From assembly GCA_030272585.1 (NCBI GenBank), contig BSYQ01000001.1:1116001-1180000 (forward strand): DNA of 64,000 bases, written 5' to 3'. The notes beneath the pieces were generated by a model that did not search any database, was not told the DNA's origin, and saw only the letters and a list, made by a program, of their open reading frames with translations. Every line of letters starts with the position of its first letter. Position 1 is the stretch's first letter. The DNA comes from Bryopsis sp. KO-2023 (lineage: Eukaryota; Chlorophyta; Ulvophyceae; Bryopsidales; Bryopsidaceae). Below are positions 57,201 through 64,000 of this stretch, piece by piece. The position numbers and the translations under genes were made by a program.

Positions 57201-57859
57201 AGGGGGTGATTTCATCTGAACCCGTGGAGGAATATTGAATGAAAGGCTCTCCATTCAACGGGTCAGGGATGGTGCCGTTCGCTTCCGCCCCCTTCCATTC
57301 GCCATCAACTGAACAATAAATCCCATGTTCATTCAGCTACTGAAATCTAATTCATTTTGAAAATGAGCACTGTGTTTGGATTCGCTGTGGGCATGCTGGT
57401 CAGCCCACCCAATGTTCCTTTTTTGATTGTCTTTTCTAATCAAGCTAAAATCACCCCCCCCCCCCCCAAAAAAAAAAGCCACCATATCCGCTTTTCCCTC
57501 CCTCCCCTTTCCACCACCACCAAATACTCTCGGAAAATTTTTCCTTCTACATAAAAACAAATACAACATCTCATGGACACCTCCAAGAAAACCTCTCCCC
57601 CCAATTTTTCATTCCTTATTTTCAAAACATATGGGGAGGGAAGGGTTGTCAGGAAAAGGGATTAACGCTGCATGTTAGATTTCAAAGGTCTCCGAGAAAA
57701 CGGAAGGGTGGAGGATTGCTGGATGGACTCACCGAAGTTCTGCACCACGGCTGGATTCTTGCCCGACAGGGTGTCGGGATCGACCGTGGCCCAGCTCCCG
57801 AAGCATCGATAAATGTCCGTCGCTGCGGTTCCGCGCAACACCCGATTGAGTGAAATCAT
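54204..57859 (-). CDS. Delta-1-pyrroline-5-carboxylate dehydrogenase, ALDH12 family
   Basis: Ten exons on the minus strand: 57859-57733, 57308-57137, 57030-56973, 56761-56648, 56423-56235, 55860-55672, 55500-55212, 55037-54880, 54676-54505, 54367-54204. All nine junctions are in phase, giving 543 residues (plant ALDH12A1 is about 556). Diagnostic stretches include RFLENFCGDQVRFLARGF, GLRWPYGPVALITPFNFPFE, TLFTGSSRIGEK, and SGQKCSAQS with catalytic Cys322. ALTGHSIPDCYGAIEPTAVY and TVNGTTYAG follow, then NHWFGPAGDPRGAGIGTPEA near the end. The enzyme oxidises glutamate semialdehyde/P5C to glutamate with NAD+, the second step of proline breakdown, in mitochondria. The ALDH12 type is known from plants, algae and some protists, which bears on the host's identity. 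It shares a 228-bp promoter with the next gene. Confidence 0.95.
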
Positions 57860-58087
57860 TATCGATCCCGCGCGCGTTCACAATCCGCAGGTTCGCGTGG
57901 GAGCGGACGACCTTCCGTGCAATTGGACGACTTGTGCGCTTGGTAACTCTACGGCACTGCCACAATCATTCCAATGAGATGTCGACGTCGATCGAATCAC
58001 CAACCACTCATTGGGCGTTTTCTGTTTTAACCCGCGCCGAGTTTTTTTAAACCGGCTTTGATTGGTGGATTCGATCTGTCTGGAGGG
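57860..58087. promoter_or_regulatory. Bidirectional promoter between ALDH12 and DUF3783-like gene
   Basis: 228 bp between divergent start codons, GC-richer than the intergenic DNA around it. Confidence 0.5.
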
Positions 58088-58744
58088 ATGGTGGCGACGG
58101 ATCGGGCGAGTTGGGCCTGCAGCCATGTATCGTTTCCGCGCAGGAGGAGCGTCGGGCGGAGTCCGCGAAAGTCGTCAAGTGAATCGCGCGGACGACTGAC
58201 GTCTTTCGTTCAAGGTCGTCGGAGACGTTTTTGTTGCCGAGCCAGCAGTACGCCGAGTGAGGGGGATGAGGGGGAGCCTCAGTTCTCAACGCTCGACGTA
58301 GAAAGCGAGGGGGGACTCGGGGGGACGAGCGAATCTGTTTTCGGCCCGAGAGCTATACTGCTGCTAGGCTGCGCCACCCCCGAAATAGAATATTTCGAAG
58401 CGCTGACGCAGTACGCCAGTGAGCATTGGGAAGCAGTATCCCTGGTGGTGGCCAACAAAAAGATTTTGGAAGGGAAGTTGAGTGAAGCCTTTTCGGGCGG
58501 AGCTGGATCGGCCAAAGGAGAGGCCCCGCCTCTGGGAGTCAGACGGGTTGTGATATTCTCGGGAATGAACACGAGCGAGGTCTTGGAATTTATCGGTATG
58601 TACAAGGATTCTGGCTTCCCCAGGGCAGTTTTTGCAGCAGCTGTTCCCAACAATTGGGACCACAATGTTGCTGAACTGGTGGAGGAGGTGTGCTCGGATG
58701 ACAGACTGATGCAACAGCAACAATCCTCACCCCCAGCAAAATAG
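58088..58744 (+). CDS. DUF3783-like protein with organelle transit-like N-terminus
   Basis: An intronless frame of 218 residues from the first ATG. Residues 1-60 are Arg/Ser-rich and nearly free of acids until SEGDEGE, as in a plastid transit peptide. The folded part has an AILLLGCATPEIEYFEAL strand-helix, a RRVVIFSGMNTSEVLEFIG segment, and FPRAVFAAAVPNNWDHNVAE, a layout like DUF3783, a small domain of unknown function found in bacteria and algae. It ends with a Gln/Ser tail. Family assignment is by motif resemblance. Confidence 0.65.
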   Translation: MVATDRASWACSHVSFPRRRSVGRSPRKSSSESRGRLTSFVQGRRRRFCCRASSTPSEGDEGEPQFSTLDVESEGGLGGTSESVFGPRAILLLGCATPEIEYFEALTQYASEHWEAVSLVVANKKILEGKLSEAFSGGAGSAKGEAPPLGVRRVVIFSGMNTSEVLEFIGMYKDSGFPRAVFAAAVPNNWDHNVAELVEEVCSDDRLMQQQQSSPPAK

Positions 58745-59122
58745 GAGACACAGAATTCCTTTATTAACACAGTTCTTTTGATATTTTCGAGGCTTTTCTG
58801 TTGTGGTCTCGAAATGAGTGGTTGGTAGGGACCTCCGTTTTTGTGCATTGTTTTGGAGGGTTACTGCATTGTTTTGTTTTGTTTTGTCCTATTTTGAGAT
58901 TGGGTCGTTGGATTGCTCCTGGAATTCCTGTAGCAAGAGAGACGAAATTTTGCTTTGAGTCCATTTGGGGATGTGGGCGTTTGACACAAGGAATGAAATA
59001 CAGTTGGAAGAGCAACAACAGAAAAATATCCTGGGACGTAGACTGGCTTGAAGACGATTTCCATACACAGCTTTCACCCTTTCTGTTTTTTTGATTTGGC
59101 ATGCAACCAATAAGAATTTCAC
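58745..59122. other. Short convergent 3' interval
   Basis: 378 bp between the stops of the DUF3783-like gene and the 2OG oxygenase. T/G-rich, with TTTTG repeats near 58870-58905. No gene. Confidence 0.5.
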
Positions 59123-60805
59123 CTATCGTTCAACTTTCTTGGCCAGCGATTTCCTCAAGGTTTGCAGCCTATTGGCAGATCCAAAGTACACAGGGGGTCC
59201 CCATTCTGGTTTAGAAATGCAGCATGTTTTCCCCCTGGATTTTGCAAAAAACACGAGTTTCCAGACCAAAGAAAACCGCGGCCGGGCTGCATTTTTTGAT
59301 GGTGTGGAGACTCGGTGCAATACGTCCTGGTCCATCAGAACAGCTCGACAAGGCTACGATTCACAACACCAGCATATCACTTCTTTCATTTGTCATTTTT
59401 CTAGACCACACACGAGATGAACCCTGAATCGATGCTCATTCTTGGAAAAGTGGAAGGGTTTTTTTTCGACCGGATGAACCTTAATTCCCCCCATTAAGCC
59501 ACTGTTCCGAGAAGTCATCGAACGAGAAATATATCAAGAATTTTCGAATTGGGCAGAAATGTACCTTGGGTCTGACGAAGAGGCCTGTATCAGTGGGCGT
59601 GTCCAAGAACAGCGTCTCTGCATCCCATTCCCTGTTCCATTCTTTGTCAAGGTAAAGTAACAAACTGACGAAGAGCGGCTTTCCGGGTTCCTAAATACAT
59701 AACAAACTCAATCCAACAGCACCACCTGCCAATTTTCAATGTTGCTCCAAAATATTACCCCAATTGACACATAACCAACCACTATTCGATCATACCCCAA
59801 TGAAGTATGTCCCAAATGTGTCCACCCATTGCGATGGAGGGAAGCTGGAAGGATCTGCATCGACATGCCACTGGAACGAGTCCCCATACACAGGGGCATT
59901 CCCAACGAAAGCATTACAATCGACACTTCTTGGGTTGATATCTGTACCATGTTCATTTTCCATTCCGGGTGCCTCACTCTCATTTCTGGGAATAGGCTCC
60001 TTGCGCTGAGTGTGAGGATTTTCGTGAACTGCATTGGGGTCCGTTTCGGGGCTGGCAGAACTCACTGCAGTGTTTTGGATTGATTCGGAGGGCATGTGTG
60101 CAATGTCTGCCTTGATACAGGAAATTGAAGTCTTGAGTTTTGGACTGTTTAATTCCAATGGTCCAATGGTGACTAGCACAGTCAAAAAAAGGAAAAAATA
60201 GGAAGTGGTTGGATGGACAGCTGGATAGGTTGGATTACAAGAACAGAGCACCTCAGGGTAGAGTTTGCAAATCCTGGCATGGATTTCCCTCAATGCACTG
60301 TGATCTCCTTGAGCCAATTCCGCCAGACATTCATCCTAGGAAAAAAAACCCACCAAATAAGATTGTTGCATTTCTGAGGTCAAGGAAACTGACAGCAAAT
60401 TCTTGGCATCGTAATTCTCACCTTCAGTCCCCAGGTCTTTGGGAAACCGGCCTGATCACAAGTTTCCTTTTCCCATTTTGCCAACGGTGGATTCTGTGTG
60501 GCCTTCCAGTCTGCACCATATGTGGAACCCCTTCTGATGGGTTACTTGAAAGCTATTGCAATCAACTCAGGGGATTCAACAGGAAACCCAATCCTACCTT
60601 TTTCAGTGATGAGATCCAGCAGCCCCTGTCGGGTTGAATCCGGGATAAAATCGTCCAAAACCACCAGATGTCCGAAACTGAACCTGACTTCATCGTTGTT
60701 GGTCGGCACCACCGCCCCCTCCAAGCACACGTTCATTGTAACCTTGACATCTGACGGAGACCATTCTGTGGGGTGAACCGGCAGCCAAGACAGGTCGATC
60801 GACAT
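59123..60805 (-). CDS. 2-oxoglutarate/Fe(II)-dependent oxygenase
   Basis: Six exons on the minus strand: 60805-60598, 60510-60422, 60335-60252, 60110-59796, 59690-59565, 59353-59123, all in phase, 350 residues. The iron-binding HxD is FQWHVDAD (His209, Asp211) and the distal His is in DQDVLHRVS (His287), followed by an RPRFSLVWKLVF strand whose Arg would bind 2-oxoglutarate. The double-stranded helix core also shows EPGKPLFVSLLLYLD and WDAETLFLD. An inserted, probably disordered segment (about residues 140-190) precedes the HxD. The family is close to prolyl-4-hydroxylase-like enzymes of algae and plants; substrate unknown. The start is less sure: the frame remains open upstream to about 60883 without an ATG. 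Confidence 0.82.
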
Positions 60806-62508
60806 CTTGATGTAGCGAACAAAACCGTGATAAGGCAATTGGCTTCTGATCTTGTTTCCCCTTTCAATGGCGGTGACACTCACGAAACATCTGGCAGTGT
60901 ACAGTTACGGTCATGCGGAGATCCTGGTTGTTTGGTGGGGGAGGTATCTGTGGACAATGGGGTTTGAGAAGCCTCCAATTGATATAAAGCTGGCAGGTTC
61001 ATTTCTTGAGTGCAGCAGGATTTGTGTAAGGCCCTGGTCAGAGCCCAGGACGGGAATCCGGAACTTTGGGGCAGTTTGATGGGCACGTGATCGACACATC
61101 ATCACACCCACTGCCCCATTTCCATTTCCAGTTTGCCGTCTCGGGTTTCTTTAACGGGAAACGGGAATGGCCCACGAATGGTCGTTCGACGACCACACCC
61201 CCTCAAAGCACCAACTCGAAACACTTAGAGAAGTATCGCGCCCAATAGAGCCTGGTCGCTCGATAAAACTAAGATCGAGAAAGAATTCGTGCTTTTGCAA
61301 ATCTGCCCACTCATATGAAGAGGCAGAAGGGCCTGTTTATCGTGCAGAAATATTTATTTTACTTTTCCGAACTTGTTGAGACAAAAAGTAGGGAGAACAG
61401 TGCAGTGACGAGCCCACGGTGACCATCTCCCCCAATCAGAGATCTTGCACGCCAGAAAACTCGTCACCCCACTGATACCCAATTTTCTTTCTCCACGGTG
61501 TTTAGCAACTAGAGTCGACGTTTTTCGACCGTTCACAGTTTTATTTTTGAAGGTTACTTGAAATTCCCCCGTTTCCCGTCCACCCGGCAAACTGCAAGCA
61601 AATCACCACCCGGGGCATTCCCGTCGGGAAACCGCGACCAAATTGCCGGAGCCAGCGTGGCACTTTTCCAGCACTTTTTCCGATGTGGACCACGTGCGCG
61701 GGTGGATGGGGACAAGTTCACTGCCGTTGACGCCAAGTTCCCGGGCTCTGACCAGGCACTAACCCACCCACCCAACCTGTGTGGGTGGGTGTGTTATTTT
61801 TGCCCGTTGTGGCCTTCAAAACATTTGGCTGGCAGTTTTTTGGGCCACAAAAGGGCCACATCCACCCAAAGTTTGGTATGAGTGGGGCCACATCCAAGAA
61901 AACAATTGTCGATTGTCAACAGCGACATATCGATGTTGTGCTTCTTAATTTGCATCCTTGAAGGTGGGGGCACAAAAAGGCCACAAGGTAAAAAATACAC
62001 TGCATCCAGCATAATTCAATTGCCCAACTTCGATTCAACACGTGACTGAGACAATCTTACTATTTCCTTTTTACCACAACAATACCAAACTTCCCAACTA
62101 TCCCAGATAAACATATCAGCAGCCTGAAAATCTACCCAAGCAACTCGCAAGGAAAACCCATGCAATCTGTGTGCAAATATCGAAAAAGAGACCCCCACAA
62201 ATTCTCGCAAAAGAAAACCACTCCGATCCAAAAAATCACAAATCCCACATCCCCAATGCTAGACAAACACAACAGTGAAATCCAAGAATGTAAATAAAAA
62301 CAAAATTCCCCCCACGCTCCACCAGCTCCGTTCAGCGACACACCCACATGGAGCTGGAAAAGAATAACCCTGCAGTAAATCGTTTGCTTGAGTTTTGCTC
62401 CATCACTTGTTCCACATTCTTTTTTTTCTTGGATTGTTTTTTTCTTTTGTTATCGACTCTTTCCCCCCCCCTCCTGTTTTTTTTCCCCCTTTTTTTTATG
62501 TTTGATTT
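60806..62508. other. Intergenic, no supported gene
   Basis: It holds the promoter of the 2OG oxygenase at its left end and probably the 3' UTR of the reductase at its right end (C/A-rich). A minus-strand frame starting at 61086 could not be spliced in phase to the oxygenase. Confidence 0.4.
61762..61790. other. Inverted repeat, 10-bp arms
   Basis: ACCCACCCAC and GTGGGTGGGT are separated by 9 bases and could form a stable hairpin. No terminator function is implied in a eukaryote. Confidence 0.7.
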
Positions 62509-63772
62509 CTACCATACATCCTTTTGGTATCGACCTTGGTCGTTCAGGGCTTTGACGAATGATTCTGCTTCGGATTGGGATGTCCCTTTCACTTCTACCA
62601 CGATTTCGTGCAGCGTGCGATGGACGTCTTTGGCCATTCTTGCGGCCTCTCCACAAACATACAAGTGGCCTTTGTTGTTTCCAAACAACAGGGAAAACAC
62701 TTCCTCCTCTGGATTAAAAAAAAAAAAAAAAAAAAGAAGATCAATCCAAGCAGAAATGCATCAGATATTTCGTGATGCGAAAACAAAACTCTCTTTCTGA
62801 GGCATTTTTCGCGACATGTATGTCTGACACTCACCAAACAATTGATAACTTTTTTTTTTGTTTGCTCTCGAAGTAAGGATAAATTTTATGCAAAAAATCA
62901 TCATACCCCAGAGGATTGCAAAGAAAAGGAAAAGAAAAAAAATCTCTGGACTACACAGTCGAAAAATCGACAGAAATCATCCTCATGATCGACAATGGTT
63001 GTAAACCACATCAAACCTTGACTTGAAATCACTTTTTCTTTTTCCCCGCGGTTTTCCAGACAGTGGTTCACTCACTGTTTGCTTTGAGGTGGTGAGTGAC
63101 ATAATCCTTTTTGGTCCCATCCCGCGAGAATGCCGTGTGGAGCTCCGAAATGGCCCCCACTTCTTTGAAATGCATGAGCTCCTCTTCGTAAATGAAATCC
63201 TTCATCCTGTGTCGGCATCCAAAGAAAAGCAACGCCTGGCCCAGCTTCCTACCTTATCACATTCAAACAAACGCAACAAAAAATGAGTGGATCTTCTCAA
63301 GGCATCTAAATGGCATGTGATTGCGAAACCACCCGATTCTTGGGATGTTTGAAAAAAAAAGGAAAAAGAAAACAAACTGATCCAATGCCATCCAATTTCG
63401 AAAATTTATTTTTACATTATATAGTTTGGAAAAATACGGAAATTTTCAAGGTCCTTCAAAAAAAAGAAAAAGGGTTGAAAAACTTGAAAAACAAAAGCAA
63501 AGATGTATTTGATTCAGAATTTGAACTCCTCACCGCTCTCCAGGAGCTTGGCCCGCTCCTGAAGGAAGCCTCTGAAAGGAGCCAGGCCAGTTCCTGGCCC
63601 CACCATTATGATGGGCACCGATGGATCGGCAGGGAGCTTGAAATGCGAACGTCTGACATGGATCGGAGCGAAAGAATTCACTTGTTGAGCCCTCAGCCAA
63701 TTCGTGCACACCCCCTTATGTATCCGGCCCGAAGGCTTCCTTTCGTTCACTACTGCTGCTGTCACATGGATC
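62509..63772 (-). CDS. NADPH-cytochrome P450 reductase, C-terminal part
   Basis: Three exons on the minus strand: 63772-63534, 63252-63076, 62708-62509, joining in phase; the 5' exons lie beyond the window. The fragment covers the NADPH-binding end of the protein: RINKGVC-like [97 protein letters not shown] and the terminal GRYQKDVW. The C-terminal Trp that stacks on FAD is present. The enzyme passes electrons from NADPH through FAD and FMN to microsomal P450s. The acceptor of the last exon sits behind an uninterrupted run of about 20 T on the coding strand. Confidence 0.92.
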
Positions 63773-64000
63773 CTGAAAGCAAAAGCAAAAACTGAAAAAA
63801 ATCATCACCGACCCACTCCTTCCAACTTTTCTTGTTTTAACGCACAGGATGGAGTCATATCAAGAAGGTTGCAGTTTCTTTCTGGGAAAAAATAACCTCC
63901 ACTACTTTTTTGTCTGAATGAACTTGCCTCACTACCATCACAAAACCCTAAACGGTTTAATCAACCTCAAATATGATTTCACTCCTCACATGCTTTCAAG

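Noticed and set aside
60880-61086. Upstream exon for the 2OG oxygenase
   Set aside because: Its GTGAGT donor is in phase 2 and the only nearby acceptor shifts the frame of the known exon.
61762-61790. Hairpin as a transcription terminator
   Set aside because: Intrinsic hairpin terminators are bacterial. Here it is only recorded as an inverted repeat.

Overview
This 64 kb window is nuclear DNA of a eukaryote. Genes are split by short GT-AG introns, intergenic DNA is AT-rich with many homopolymer runs, and an intact LTR retrotransposon sits at the left edge. Several genes point to a photosynthetic protist or alga: an HCF101-type Fe-S scaffold protein with the plastid domain order, a DUF2358 plus SOUL haem-binding protein, a plant/algal-type ALDH12 P5C dehydrogenase, an FMN-binding split-barrel protein with a transit-like N-terminus, and a DUF3783-like protein with an Arg/Ser-rich N-terminus. 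Species cannot be named. The putative transit peptides show no obvious leading signal peptide, which weakly favours a primary-plastid alga.

Layout. 1-6592: Ty3/gypsy element, lacking most of its 5' LTR. 7085-8894: BCCIP/Bcp1 homologue (+). 10.3-12.2 kb: poorly resolved minus-strand exons. 12276-14895: aldo-keto reductase of the K+ channel beta type (-). 15119-17003: SOUL protein (+). 18185-18794: small unknown gene (-). 20455-22758: YTH m6A reader (-). 22918-23610: unknown CxxC protein (+). 25762-27639: KIX-like, Gln-rich protein (+). 30682-33036: PNPOx-like protein (-). 33403-36116: HCF101 (+). 37664-39385: trypsin-like protease (-). 39453-39701: 82-residue orphan (+). 42653-44328: protein kinase with an HGD loop (-). 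44785-46105: SPX protein (+). 48195-50695: 109-bp satellite. 50878-51440: poly-T/G-rich minisatellite. 51541-52346: small membrane protein (-). 54204-57859: ALDH12 (-). 58088-58744: DUF3783-like protein (+). 59123-60805: 2OG-Fe(II) oxygenase (-). 62509 to beyond the edge: NADPH-cytochrome P450 reductase (-).

Organisation. Six gene pairs are head-to-head with 67-456 bp between start codons, so much of the window seems to be driven by shared bidirectional promoters. Convergent 3' intervals are 0.4-3 kb, full of homopolymers, and switch strand composition part-way (G/T-rich, then A/C-rich on the + strand). The switch probably marks where converging transcripts meet. Using it led to the small gene at 39453-39701.

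The genes do not form a pathway. The plastid-related functions (Fe-S assembly, haem or tetrapyrrole binding, flavin split barrel) are interleaved with housekeeping genes, as expected in a eukaryotic genome. Exon models were built by hand from splice signals, reading phase and recognisable family motifs; exon coordinates are given in each entry.
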